This document shows, piece after piece, positions 10,860 through 21,900 of a DNA stretch of 64,000 nucleotides. The DNA is from Kuschelorhynchus macadamiae (Eukaryota > Arthropoda > Insecta > Coleoptera > Curculionidae): positions 814,501-878,500 of the forward strand of contig JAUTXW010000878.1 in the NCBI GenBank assembly GCA_030620095.1, given 5' to 3'. The stretch's first letter is position 1; every line of letters starts with the position of its first letter. The position numbers were made by a program, and so were the translations under genes. The notes beneath the pieces are model-generated. The model saw nothing but the letters and a program-made list of their open reading frames with translations. It had not been told where the DNA came from and did not search any database.

Positions 10860-12479
10860 ATTACTAAAGGCTACTATGGCAAGCATTGAACAAGATAATC
10901 ACCCTTTAGCATTACAAGTCTTACAAGAATCAGTATACATTGTGTTTGTGGCGCAAACTCTGTAAAGGCAGTTCTTCGTGTTCAAGGGGAATTGATAACC
11001 CTTTTAAAAAAAGGTGGGTTTATGTTAAGAAAATGGGCTAGTAACCACCCAAATATTCTATCTTCTGTTCCAAATTCACATGCCTTTCTCTTTCAAAAGC
11101 GACGGTCCTACCTATATTAAGATTCTTGGTCTCCAGGGGAATCCAAATTTAGATGTATTTTCACATACATGCACTCCCATTGAGTCAAAGTGTACAGAAC
11201 GGAATGTTCTTTCTCAGATTGCGAGAATTTTCGATCCTTTGGACTTCAAAAATAGCAAAACAAATTTTACAGCAACTTTGGCTTTCAAAAATAGACTGGG
11301 ACGATACACCCCCAGGCCATATTATCAATATATGGAATAAATTTAAAATAGAATTGCCTTGCGTTTCAGAAATGCAAACACCGCGATTATTACGCTCTGA
11401 CCCTATATCAAATTTGGAGATACATGGCTTCTGTAATGCTAATACTTTGAGTTACGGTTGTGCAATTTATTTCTTCTAGTGGACCAATAAAAGTAAATCT
11501 AGTTTGTGGGAATTCTAGAGTAGCTCCGCTTAAATCTGCCTCTTTACCGTGACCTGAACTGTGTTCGGTTTACCTTCTGGCTGATTTACTTGCTGCTGTT
11601 AAGCAATCATATTCTAATTATCTTATGTTTGACTCAATTTATGCGTGGTCTGATTCGAAAGTGACCATAGCTTGGCTGTCAGGCTCTCCACATCGTTGGA
11701 AGACGTTCATTGCTAAGTGTTTCTTATATACAAAATATTATTCCTTCATCATGCTGGAGATACGTGCCTACTGGAGAAAATCCAGCTAAATGCGTATCTA
11801 GAGGTCTTACTCCTCGGAAACTTCTGTTACATGATGTATGGTGGCATGGACTCGAGTTTTTATATCAAAATCCTGAAAATTGGCCTGAACTAGACTCTTC
11901 ATTATGTGATAATCTTTCCGAAATATCTCAAGAAGATAAACAAGTTTCCTTACATGCCTCCGTAAAAACTTATGAGAATCCAATCCAACAAGCATTACTT
12001 TGGAGGGAAGATTTTCTTCCCTTAGAAAGTACAGCGAATTATCGCCTATGTAATACGATTTATCAACGTATTTAGGAAAATCTAAAACACGTCTCCTTCT
12101 TTAGCGTTGGATTATAATCATAATGCATTAAAAGTTATAATCAAATGCGTAGAAAAAGAATGTTTTGCAGCCATTTTTCATACCTGTGACAAAAATATGT
12201 CTCTCCCTAAGCCTTATAGGAAGCTCGCAGTTTTTGTGGATAATGCAGGAATCCTCAGGGTGTGGGGTAGACTGAGAAAATCCTCGCTCTCGTTTGATAC
12301 AAAATGAAGTATATAAAACACGATATTACGGCATAGCAGTACTTCGAGAGACAATTCATTTAGCCTTTGGAAATCTGCGAATGAAACCAATAGTTCTTTT
12401 TAACGCTATTCAAAAAATTACAAAAATGTGCCAATTTTGCAATAGAGAAAATGGTCGTGAATTTAAACATCACCTTTAA
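10860..12479 (+). pseudogene. BEL/Pao retrotransposon pol relic (RT to integrase start)
   Basis: Broken frames keep family landmarks in order. RT-connection text such as 'RNVLSQIARIFDPLDF' lies near 11,200 and matches the BEL/Pao 'VLS..A..FDPLG' box. 'IHGFCNANTLSYGCAIY' near 11,430 is the start of the RNase H region, and 'WAWSDSKVTIAWL'-like text lies near 11,650. 'PTGENPAKCVSRGL' at 11,760 and 'WWHGLEFL' at 11,850 follow. 'ILRVWGRLRKS' at 12,250 leads into the integrase zinc finger ('MCQFCNRENGRE'). Many stops and frameshifts are present. Confidence 0.8.
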
Positions 12480-12641
12480 AAATTTGTTTTTTTTTAATAA
12501 TGTTATGTTTTTGTTTGTTATATTGTTACTTTATGCTCTAAAACTGTTGTTACAAACTTACTGCTATTATAAAACTCTAAAGGTATTTTTATATAAGAAG
12601 ATACCTATATACAGGATATCTAATTCTTCGTTAGCAATATG

Positions 12642-12810
12642 TATAGTTTATTCAAAGTCAATTGAAACATATCCTCGTTCGACAGCACGCGGTAATAATT
12701 ATGTCACCATTTGACAGCACGCCTTTGGCAAAGCCTTTGGTTTACAATCGACTGGTGGCATAATTGTTTCATTGTTTTTTGCTGTTTCAATTGACTTTGC
12801 ATAAACTATA
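12642..12810. mobile_element. Short inverted-repeat element (169 bp)
   Basis: The 27 bases at 12,642-12,668 match the reverse complement of 12,784-12,810 with a single mismatch. The inside contains two copies of 'gacagcacgc' and no ORF. This looks like a miniature non-autonomous transposon. No clear target duplication was seen. Confidence 0.5.
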
Positions 12811-12971
12811 ACTTTCAATTGTATATTATTGTTATTCATGGCCTACTACTAAATTATTATGCATTTAATTTCAGAAAATTGTAATTTATTTGCGTGTTTC
12901 TGAGAAAAAGTGCATACTATTATATATTTTTGAAAAGGTAAAAAAAAGACAAATTTTATAGTCTCTAAATA

Positions 12972-13250
12972 TACAGGGTGTTCCATTTAAAAAAATAAAG
13001 TAGGGATAACTTTTTGACCTGACCCTGTATATTAATTCCGCGGAATTGAGTTCTACGGGAAAAGTTATATAAGAAACAGTTTTCACATTTTCGATCGAAG
13101 TATCTTAAAAACTAAAAGGGCTATGATAATTTTAGTAACGGCACCTTTAGTTTTACAAAAAAGAAGCACACTGTCGCGAAAACCGTAACTTTCTATCTAC
13201 AAAAATTACGGAGATACCCCGCAAAAGTACCCGAAATGGGACACCCTGTA
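12972..13250. mobile_element. MITE with TACAGGGTGTCCCATTT termini
   Basis: Starts 'tacagggtgttccattt' and ends 'aaatgggacaccctgta', inverted repeats of 17 bases with one mismatch. It is 279 bp long with no coding capacity. Such 'CAGGGTGTCCCA' ends are common in insect miniature elements of the Tc1/mariner type. Confidence 0.75.
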
Positions 13251-13479
13251 CAGGTATTGAAAATGATCTTGATGGTGATATTAAATCATTTTAGAAACTT
13301 ATTAGTAAGACACTCTAAATGGTGGCTTAGGTAATGATAGCCAATCTATTGTTAATTTATTTGATGTTCACTTCAAAGCGTTTATAGTAACAGCAAAAAT
13401 TTAGAACTTAATTACAACTATGATGTAGATTTTAATAATGCGTACCATTGGCAAGGGTATTTGGTTATGTAATACAGCT

Positions 13480-14712
13480 AGATATGAATAAATGACCAGG
13501 CCCTGACTGCATCCCTCCTAGCTTTTTAAAAAGTTGCGTCTATTCATTATCAGTACCACTTTGTAATTTATTTAACTGTTCACTGCGGAACGGTGTTTTT
13601 CTCGATATTTGGAAACGTAGTTATAAAACCCGTTTACAAAAACGGTAATAAATCAGACATACAAAATTATAGGCCAATTTCAATTTTATGTGTCATTCCA
13701 AAATTATTTAAAAAAAATGTTTGTGACCAAATAAAGGGTAAGATTATGCCTTTGCTTGTTACAGAACAACATGGATTTTGTGAAGGAAAATCGGCTGGTA
13801 GTAACTTACTGTTGTTTACACAATCACTGATGCATGCCTTGGAGAGAGTGTCAGGTTAATGCTGTATATATCGACTTCTCCGAGGCATTTCACACTGTTG
13901 ATCATTATATTTTAATAGAAAAAATGAAACGCTATGGTTTTATTGGTAATATGCTTACTTGGCTAACCTCATATATTCGAGAGAAAGGAATATGTCAGTA
14001 TTAAGGGTTTTACATCTGCAGATATTTTGGTAACCTCAGGTGTTCCACAAGGGAGTCACCTGGAGCCATATCTATTCAATATTTTTATAAATGACCTTAC
14101 ATGATCTAGATTGTATCAGAGAGTGGTATTTGGAGAACAAAATGTACTTAAATGTAAAAAGAAAGTAAACAAATGATTTTTAGTCGTTCTTTATCACCTG
14201 TCGTATTTGACTATAGTATATATGGGGAGACTCTGTGAGAGTTACCTCAATAAGAAATTTAGGTGTGCTATTAGATTGTAAATTGCATTTTACTCAACAC
14301 TATTATACTGTTAATAGAGCACTCCGGTTTCTTGGTTTTTATCTGTAGAAATACAAAGGAATGTATTGACTTGAATTGTTTTAAGTTTTTGTATAACACA
14401 CTGGTGTGGTCTGATCTGGAGTATCTCGCTCCTGTTTATTCCCCCACATATGCCGTGCAGAGCTCGAATTTCGGGGGGAGTCCAGAGTAGATTTTTAAGG
14501 TTCTTAGCTTATGAATTAAAATTACCATTATCACAGTATTCATCTAGTGACTTAAGAAACACTTTTGGATTAGAATCATTACAGTGTAGAAGAGTTATGG
14601 CTAATATTTATTGCTTGTATAAAATTGTTGACTGTCTGGAATTGCTGTCATTAATTGATTTTAGAGTCCAATCAAGGGAAACCAGAAACCAAAATGTATT
14701 TTCTGTATGATT
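13480..14712 (+). pseudogene. Non-LTR retrotransposon reverse transcriptase relic
   Basis: RT landmarks appear in several frames. 'RPGPDCIPPSFL' near 13,495 comes first. 'VIKPVYKNGNKSDIQNYRPI' (13,620) and 'EQHGFCEGKSAGSNLL' (13,760) follow. 'GVPQGSHLEPYLFNIFINDL' (14,040) and 'IRNLGVLLDCKLHF' (14,250) come next. A C-terminal segment ends at 14,710. The order and text fit the jockey group. The YADD segment has been lost in a deletion around 14,110. It is not functional. Confidence 0.75.
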
Positions 14713-15239
14713 TCACTGATGGAACTACGGTAAGGCATCGCCATTGTCTAGAGTTGTTGCCAATGGTAACAGAATCGATATTGATTTTTTCAGCTCTTGT
14801 TTTGTCTCATTTAAAAATAAGATAAAAAGACAATTTACTACTTTCTAAATTTTAATTCATATTTAGTTTAGTTGCTAAAATTAATTTTAAGTACCTTATT
14901 AATACCGTAAAATATATTATGTAATTTAAATGCGATTATAAATATACAACCTACACTTACAAACTGCTTATGCCCTGTAAGATTTTTTATTTTCACAGGC
15001 AAAAAAATGTAGTTGCCAAATATTTAACAAAAAGTAAGTTAATATTTTTATTACAATCTGGTATGATATGTTTAAGTATTTTATTTTGAGTTTCATAACA
15101 GTAGTTGAAATAATTTCTTAAATCATTTTTATACACATAAGAGCATATGTCCAAGAGTGCAAAGATCTGATGTCTAGAATTTCATTTGAGTCGAGTAGTC
15201 TAGTTGGAAAACATGTGTTCTTTTTGTTTATTTTTAAAA
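14713..15239. other. Non-LTR 3' remnants and AT-rich DNA
   Basis: Follows the C-terminal RT scrap and includes degraded 3' sequence of that element. No separate gene is visible. Confidence 0.4.
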
Positions 15240-15660
15240 TATAGTTTTAGACAACACTCAGTGTTATTGAACATACGACCCCAGACAACAATGCCGTATC
15301 AAAGTATCAATGATTCAACCATGACTTGATACACTGAAAATATGAGTTTTTTACTAAGTATATTTCTTAAGATGTAAAATTTATACATTCATTTTCTTAT
15401 ACTTGTAGCTAAGTTGTGAACTTAGCGGTCCCATTTTAAGTAATTATCAAGCATAATCCCTAAATAGTTTGTACTTCTTTAACAATTTCATTTAAATTAT
15501 CAAAGTTAATTAATTCACAAAATTTGGACGGATTGCATTAGTCAAAGCATTAGTTAGTATCAGCAGAAAAAATGGCTGCAATATCATCTGCATAAAAAAT
15601 GATTGATCTATTATGTAGATTTAAACTGGTTAAAGAATTAATGTAAGTAATATCAATATC
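15240..15660 (-). pseudogene. Second non-LTR RT relic, opposite strand
   Basis: Read on the minus strand from about 15,660, the translation contains 'NRSIIFYADDIAAIFSAD' (the YADD catalytic box). Past stops it has a 'GIMLDNYLKWD'-type segment near 15,440 and 'YGIVVWGRMF' near 15,270. These are consecutive landmarks of the C-terminal half of a jockey-like RT. Stops and frame changes interrupt all of them. Confidence 0.7.
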
Positions 15661-17159
15661 CAAGATGGCGGCGGCTGAAGATAGTCGTGAAAGGGAAGCT
15701 AATCAAAGAACTAAGTTTTATTGTTGTAACAGCCGTAGAGTGTGTGAAAATTTCATATTATTGATAAAACTCGCATCATTTGTTGTCATAGTGAAACTGA
15801 CGGCTGCGACCGCATAGATAGAGATGCGAGTAGTGTTGAAATAGACTAGTAGCTGAATGGGAAGTCAAAAACAAAATTTTGGAGGAAAATACATCCGTCT
15901 GGAAAGAAAAGTTCTAGTACCTAACTCAAATCTCAAAGAGACGTGTGTCGAAAATAATGCACCACAGCTGGCAACGGCGTAATTAAAAACCAGCCTGTCA
16001 GATTTCAACCTTAACCTAATTTTGACGTCAAAATATCCAAATGAAAGTCAAAATCAAGAAAATTTCGTCCAAAAAGGAGAAATCGAACATAAAAAAGAAC
16101 AAATGGAACAAAGATGGCAAACTGTTCAAAAAAAAATCAAGTATCCGTCCAAAACCTCTGAAAGGAACCATTATCAGTTCCAGCCCACAAAAGACAAGAC
16201 ATTATGTCACCAAAATTATGACCAAATGGTATAAGTATAAAACATTTTCTGAACCTATAAAGGCGCCTCAATCTGAAAATGGGCGATGCATACCGAGAAT
16301 CAATAAAAACATTAGAGAAAACACAGAGCAATAAAGTTACTACACCAAAATGTTCGTTCCATTAAGAATAAAATTAATGAACTAGATTCGTTTCTTTCTG
16401 ATAAGTATGAAAAAATTTTTTTTTGACAATGAATACTTAAACGATCACATTTTACGTTATTATTATTATTATTATTATTATATACTTTATTAAAAGCTAG
16501 GTGTTAACTTTGGTGAAGGAGCTGGAAAAGCTGGGTTTAAAATTTATTTTAGGTTTCATATATTTTAGGTAGTGATTTTAGTGAAGGCGCCAGACCAGGC
16601 GTAAGTTAGAATTATTAACAATAAATATAGTTCAATTTGTTGCTAGATAGATTTGCACATGCATTGTATTACGTCTGCAACGATTTACTACTGTGATCTC
16701 CTATTCCCTATTCACGTCAGTAAACTACAGCTGTCTTTGTCTGGCTTAAAGCACCGACTGACCCAGACATACGGCTGCTGCTAAACGGCTAAACGCAATG
16801 TAATTTCTTTTATTTCGAAGCAGCAAGGCAGGACCGGCATTGTTGAGTACAAATCTTCTATTATGAAATTTTTTTGTTTTTTTATATATCTGAATTGTCA
16901 AAACTCAGATTTTAAGTGGACCATGCAAATTTTTAATCAAAATCCTAAATTAAATATTTTCAAAATAAATTAGATTAGGTATTTAATGGTCAATTTTGAA
17001 ATATGTTTGCTACACATGGATTATATTACCTGGTAAACAGGGCTACAAAGTTTTATAATAATTACATTCTACAGGGTGCCCAGTTTTCGTTGACATTATT
17101 AGCAAATATACTGGGTTGGGGTTAAGGATATTTTTACAGAATTCATTGACATAGTTACC
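15661..17159. other. Non-coding, with a TTA microsatellite at 16,457-16,481
   Basis: Contains an (TTA)n run. Two overlapping Lys-rich open frames occur at 16,022-16,334 and match nothing I recognise, so I did not annotate them. No RNA gene seen. Confidence 0.5.
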
Positions 17160-19972
17160 TTTTTACTTCCCTCGTAAAAGGGAAGTATTGCCATCGTGAA
17201 AAAATCACTCTCCGAGATCTTTTCAGATCTTCACGTTTCATGGGCCCTAGATGTCGAAAAACATGTTTACTCAATTCCGTCTGTCTGTTCGCGGCGTAGC
17301 TAAAAAACTACGTACCCGACTGAGTTCAAATTTTAGTCATATAGGGGTCATATAGGGATGGGGACCTGGTAAGATTTTGGTAAAAGTCCAATATGGCGAA
17401 ACAAAATGGCGGCCTAATAAAATTTTATTATTAAAAAACTACTCATCCAATTTATCTCAAATTTTGCAAAAATATCTAGTAGTATGTTGGAATCAACTGG
17501 TAACATTTTCGTACGGCTCCAAGATGACGGAATAAAATGGCGGCTTAATAAATTATTTAAAAATTCAGCCTGAAAAATTGCTTTAATTTCAAATTGTGTG
17601 CCATACTTAACTGTGGTAAATGGATCAACTAGTAAAATAGTGGTACAAATTCAAGATGGCCGAACAAAATGGCTGTCGGTCTGTCTGTTTGGCTATCTAA
17701 CATTTCGCGGAATAGTATAAAGACTATTTACCCCATTGACTTCAAATTTTGGTCAACAATTAAGGGTTATGTGGGGATGACCTGGTAAAATTTTGGTAAA
17801 AATCCAGTATGGCGAAACTAAATGGCGGCCTAGTGAAATGTTTAAAGAATTATTATTAAAAAACTGCTCATCCAATTTATCTCAAATTTTGTAAAAACGT
17901 CAATTATTATGTTGGAATGAACTGGTAGCATTTTAGTACAATTCCAATATGGTGGAACAAAATGGCAGCTCATTAAAATATTTAAAAATTCAGCCTGAAA
18001 AAACTACTTAATTGTTTGATTTTAAATTGTGAGCCATAACTAATTGTGGCATGGGTATCAGTTAGTAAAATAGTGGTACTAATTCAAGATGGCCGAACAA
18101 AATGGCGGCTAAATAAAATGTTTGTAATCGCGAAAAATCACCCTCTTAAGTTTTACACATCTTTACGTTTTAGCGTCCCTAGATGCCAAAAAATAAATTT
18201 TATCAATTCCGTCCGACCCTCTATCGGTTTGTCTGTCTGTCAGTTCGCAGCATAGTTTAAAGACTACTTGCCCGATTGACTTCAAATTTTGGTCAAAAAT
18301 TAAGGGTCATATGGGGATGACCTGGTAACATTTTTGTAAAATTCAATAGGGCGAAACAAAATGTCAGGCTAGTGAAATGTTAAAACAAAATATTAAAAAA
18401 ATACTCATCCAATTTATCTCAAATTTTGCAAAAAACATCAAGTATTATGTTGGAGGAACCAACTGGTAACATTTTGGTAAGAATCCAAGATAGCGAAACA
18501 AAATGGCGGCTTTATAAAATATTTAACAATTCAGCCTGAAAAACTGCTTAATGGTTCGTTTTTAAATTGTGTGTCATATCTAATTGTGGTATAGGGATCA
18601 ACTAGTAAAATTGTGGTCCTAATTCTAGATGTCAGAACAAAATGGCGGCCAAATAAAATGTTTGTAATCAAGAAAAAATCACCCTCTCAGGTTTTACACA
18701 TCTTTACGTTTTAGCGTCCCTAGATGCCAAAAAATATGTTTTACCAATTCCGTCGGTCCGTCTGTTTGTCGGTCTGACAATTCGCGGCTTAGATTAAAGA
18801 CCAACTTACCCGATTATCTAGAAAGTTTGACCATGAATTAAGAATCATATAGGGATGATCGGGTAATATTTTGGTAAAAATCCAATGTGGCAAAACAAAA
18901 TGCCTAGGCCTATGTTAAATGTTAAAAAAATTATTATGAAAAAACTTTATTTAATAGACTTTTGTTTCTTTTTACTAGATCCTAACCCCAAATAATACAC
19001 CACTCTAACAAAATAACAAGAGGATTATTAACGAAAATCACTTAGAAACTTAATATCTGGGAAATATATGCTGACCAATGGGGTAGGTAAAGACTGATAA
19101 TATGGGTTTCATGCAGGATATAGGATTTATATGTGTCCTGAGGATGCAACAATTAAGTTGCAAAACGTCGACAATTTAAAAAGACACTCTAACAAAAGTT
19201 TTTAATCATTGTTCCGCCATACTGGATTTTACTAAAAGATTACCAAGTCATCCCAATTTGACCCTTAATTTTTAGTCAAAATTTGAAATCAATCGGGTAA
19301 GTAGTGTTTAAGCTATGTCGCAAACTGACAGACGGACCGACGGATTTGAAAAAACTTTTTTTTTGGCACCTAGGGACGCTAAAACGTGAAGATATGTAAA
19401 ACCAGAGAGGGTGATTTTTCACGATTACGAAAATTTTATTTGGCCGAAATTTTTTTCCGCCATCTTGAATTAGTAACACAGTTTTACTAGTTGAGCCCTA
19501 TACCACTATTAGTGATTGCATACAATTTGAAATCAATGCATTAAGTAGTTTTTTCAGGATGAATTTTTAAATATTTTGTTATACAGCCATTTTGTTCCGC
19601 CATCTTAGATTCGTACCAAAACTTTATCAGTTAATTCCAACATAATATTTGATGCAAAATTTGAAGTAAATTGAATAAGCAGTTTTTTCATAATAATTTT
19701 TTTAACATTTTATTAGGCCGCCATTTTGTTTTGCCATGTTGGATTTTTACCAAAATATTACCTGGTCATCCCGATATGACCGTTAATTTTTAATAAAAAT
19801 TTTAAGTTAATCGGGTAAGTAGTCTTTAAGCTATGCCTCGAGCTGACAGACAGACAGACGGACCGACGGAATTGATGAAACATATTTTTTGGCATCTAGA
19901 AAGGCTAGAACGTAAAGATGTGTAAAACCTGAGAGGGTGATTTTTTTCACGATTATATATTATTTGGCCGCC
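17160..19972. repeat. Direct and inverted array of a ~430-540 bp repeat family
   Basis: Successive degenerate units recur in the same orientation from 17,160 to about 18,950, then inverted copies run from about 19,200 to 19,972. Shared landmarks per unit are 'aacaaaatggcggc', 'attcagcctgaaa', 'gtctgtctg...ttcgc', 'ctcatccaatttatctcaaat' and 'gatgacctggtaa'. The 'attcagcctg' landmark is spaced about 427 and 538 bases in consecutive units. No ORF is shared. The left end of the Polinton interrupts the last inverted unit right after 'tatttggccgcc'. Confidence 0.85.
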
Positions 19973-20157
19973 AGTAGTTATAATAGGGGAGCGCCTCCTC
20001 CTCCTCCTCTTCCTCTCTCTCATGTCCCTCATTCTTAACTTCCTCCCCTTTTATTCTCATTCGCATCATATTTTTAATTTTTTCTCTTTGTTCTCCCACA
20101 TTTGATTTTGCATTCTTAAGTCTAATAAATAGGTGCATCATGATCATTTTAGTATGC
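19973..20157 (+). repeat. Left terminal inverted repeat of the Polinton
   Basis: 185 bases matching the reverse complement of 61,775-61,959 with few differences, including one fewer T in a T-run and a change in the TATA-like motif (AATAAATA here, TATAAATA on the right). A CTC-rich pyrimidine stretch lies just inside the end. Confidence 0.9.
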
Positions 20158-20226
20158 CGAGGCACATTTACTAAGCTGTGCTCGAGTTGCGTAAAAAGTT
20201 ATTTTTGAATTTTTCCACCAATTTTG

Positions 20227-20233
20227 TATAAAA
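20227..20233 (+). promoter_or_regulatory. TATA box for the small helical gene trio
   Basis: TATAAAA lies 36 bases before the ATG at 20,269. The implied leader is very short. An upstream ATG at 20,246 opens a 14-codon frame that overlaps the start of the first gene and could damp its translation. Confidence 0.4.
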
Positions 20234-20268
20234 CAAAAAGAAAAAATGTGTCAAGTAATAAGTGAATT

Positions 20269-20643
20269 ATGTGTAATCGCGAAAAATTAACTACAACTAT
20301 CAGACAGTTAAAAGTTAAATATCTCAATTTCTTTGAAGTGATTTCGAAAGATGAATACACCAAGCTGTTTTATCCACTGAAACGAGATTATTTGGAAGCA
20401 ATTGACTGTTATGATGATTATTTAGAAGGAATTATAAGCCTTACTACGTTTTTCAATACATTTGGGAAATCATACTTTGTAGGAGAATTAAGCCACCTAA
20501 TAGAATTTATAGGAGAAGATTGCCAATTTATACCTGCTATTATTGCAACACAAAAGAGGTTTCAATTATACGAAGATAAAAAACAGGTATTATCAAGGAA
20601 AGTTAATCCGACGTCCCCCTACATATTTAAAATATTATGTTAA
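20269..20643 (+). CDS. Small helical protein 1 of a paralogous trio
   Basis: 124 residues, acidic and helical, with no signal peptide or membrane segment. I do not recognise the family. Residues about 38-86 align with the two following genes over a shared pattern: 'DYLEAIDCYDDYL' then 'TFFNTFGKSYFVGELSHLIEFI'. The pattern is A/I-x-x-C-x3-L, about ten residues, then F-x3-G/D-x3-Y/L and a hydrophobic helix. The gene is first in a close tandem set just inside the left TIR. Its C-terminus (about 88-124) is unique. Because Polinton ends often carry host-interaction genes, an accessory role is plausible but unproven. Confidence 0.65.
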   Translation: MCNREKLTTTIRQLKVKYLNFFEVISKDEYTKLFYPLKRDYLEAIDCYDDYLEGIISLTTFFNTFGKSYFVGELSHLIEFIGEDCQFIPAIIATQKRFQLYEDKKQVLSRKVNPTSPYIFKILC

Positions 20644-20652
20644 ATAAATGAA

Positions 20653-20943
20653 ATGGCTGAGTTGCTGATTGCAGTTAAATTATTAGAGGAGAAATTTAGT
20701 AATCTTTCAAAAACCTATTTCTCATATTGCATGGCAAGTGGTCCGGAGTGGATAGACTTTTATTGTAATCAATCTGCGGAATTCGTAAAGGCTGCCCTCT
20801 GTTGCAACAAATACTTTGAAACATTAAATTTTTTTCAACTTATTCAAGATCTAAAAGATATTGGCTTTGGTTACTATTTAAAAGACTTGAAGCAATTTAT
20901 TGACGAGGATACTATTCTTCAAGAAACTGAAAAGGAAGAATAA
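20653..20943 (+). CDS. Small helical protein 2 of a paralogous trio
   Basis: 96 residues, starting nine bases after the previous stop. Residues 43-75 ('KAALCCNKYFETLNFF' then 'DIGFGYYLKDLKQFI') show the shared pattern of the trio. It is acidic at the C-terminus, with no membrane segment. An out-of-frame ATG sits five bases before the start. The tight spacing suggests one transcript with the other two. Function unknown. Confidence 0.65.
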   Translation: MAELLIAVKLLEEKFSNLSKTYFSYCMASGPEWIDFYCNQSAEFVKAALCCNKYFETLNFFQLIQDLKDIGFGYYLKDLKQFIDEDTILQETEKEE

Positions 20944-20957
20944 ATTTAATATTTACA

Positions 20958-21233
20958 ATGGAGCAAATGGTTACTGAAATGTATGAAGAGTTTATTATAT
21001 CTGCTGCATACTTCCAATATTTATCAATTGTAGGCGAAGAAGACGCAGAATCACAAGATTTGTCAGCATATGTTAATAATATAGATCGAATGGAACAATG
21101 TAAATTAGCCGCTAAATTTTGTAATGATTATTTAAAATATAAAAATGAGTATGAACTTTTAAATGAATTTAGAAAATTAGATTTAAGGTATCATATTAAT
21201 TGTATTCAATCATGGTTGGTTAATGCAAAATAA
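20958..21233 (+). CDS. Small helical protein 3 of a paralogous trio
   Basis: 91 residues, starting 14 bases after the previous stop. Residues 51-87 ('CKLAAKFCNDYLKYKNE' then 'LDLRYHINCIQSWL') repeat the trio pattern. It ends in AAATAAAAAGG, which may also supply the polyadenylation signal. It converges on the minus-strand gene at 21,260. No family recognised. The three proteins together look like a tandem gene expansion. Confidence 0.65.
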   Translation: MEQMVTEMYEEFIISAAYFQYLSIVGEEDAESQDLSAYVNNIDRMEQCKLAAKFCNDYLKYKNEYELLNEFRKLDLRYHINCIQSWLVNAK

Positions 21234-21259
21234 AAAGGTAATTAAGTTTTTTTATATTT

Positions 21260-21709
21260 TTATTCATTCACAAAACAATTGTCATATAAAAATAACACAT
21301 TTGTCAAAGCACACATACAAGGTGATTTTGAATGATAGAAGCATTTTGGTTTCATTAGCTTTAGCGCTGGTTGTTCATCTATTTCAATCACAGGCTTTTT
21401 AGAATATTTCTGTATAAAATCCTTTTTTTCGCTTCCTTTAACAAAAACAAAATCTGCTTTCTTCGTAAGTGTTTCAATTATTTTTGGGAAATGATGTAAT
21501 GGAGTAAATCCATTATTCCAATGTATACAATGATAATTTTTCGTTAACCATACCGCCTGCTTGTGACAATCAGGTGAAAGAAACTCCATTGGAAAAGGCT
21601 TTTTAAAAATGTAATGAGTCATTTCATAACCATCAAAAGCTGCAAGCTCTTTCGGTATAAATTTATTTTTTTCATCCTTGAATCCTTGAATATCTATAAC
21701 CAATCTCAT
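21260..21709 (-). CDS. DIQ-F family protein, copy A
   Basis: 149 residues. The N-terminus 'VIDIQGF' is followed by 'FIPKELAAFDGYE'. Mid-protein has 'HCIHWNNGF' and 'DFVFVKGSEKKDFI', and the C-terminal part has a Cys/His cluster ('CFYHSKSPCMCALTNVL'). Two more diverged members lie in the palindrome (copies B and C) and share these blocks. An N-terminal beta strand with Asp, a central His and a VKG-x-(E/Q)K strand would suit an RNase H-like nuclease fold, but this is only a pattern guess. The gene follows module A's capsid gene, the same position as copy B in module B. Confidence 0.7.
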   Translation of the reverse strand: MRLVIDIQGFKDEKNKFIPKELAAFDGYEMTHYIFKKPFPMEFLSPDCHKQAVWLTKNYHCIHWNNGFTPLHHFPKIIETLTKKADFVFVKGSEKKDFIQKYSKKPVIEIDEQPALKLMKPKCFYHSKSPCMCALTNVLFLYDNCFVNE

Positions 21710-21831
21710 ATTTTCAAAGCAGCAAATTTTTTAATGAGACTTTTTTTACTTGAATAATTTGCAATTTCTTCTTTCAGTTGATTAATTTTAAAAATAAATT
21801 TTTCAATTTGTAGTTGTAGTTTTGATGTCAT
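21706..21831 (-). CDS. 41-residue helical ORF upstream of DIQ-F copy A
   Basis: A short Lys/Gln-rich frame on the minus strand that starts at the ATG at 21,831. Its TGA overlaps the ATG of copy A in an ATGA junction. The sequence is predicted to form one amphipathic helix ('LQLQIEKFIFKINQLKEEI'). The overlap suggests coupled translation, but it is unusually short and has no match in module B, so it may be chance. Confidence 0.35.
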   Translation of the reverse strand: MTSKLQLQIEKFIFKINQLKEEIANYSSKKSLIKKFAALKI

Positions 21832-21900
21832 GACTAAAACTAAAAGCTTTTGAACATTTCTTTAAATTAAATCGAAATATGAAAATAGTGGGGATAAAGT

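Noticed and set aside
16022..16334. Overlapping Lys-rich ORFs
   Set aside because: They have biased composition, two competing frames over the same bases, no domain, and lie among transposon debris.
19826..20165. Two Arg/Glu-rich ORFs over the left TIR
   Set aside because: They read the CTC-rich tract of the TIR and the flanking repeat. They are low-complexity and not shared by the other TIR copies in the same frame context.
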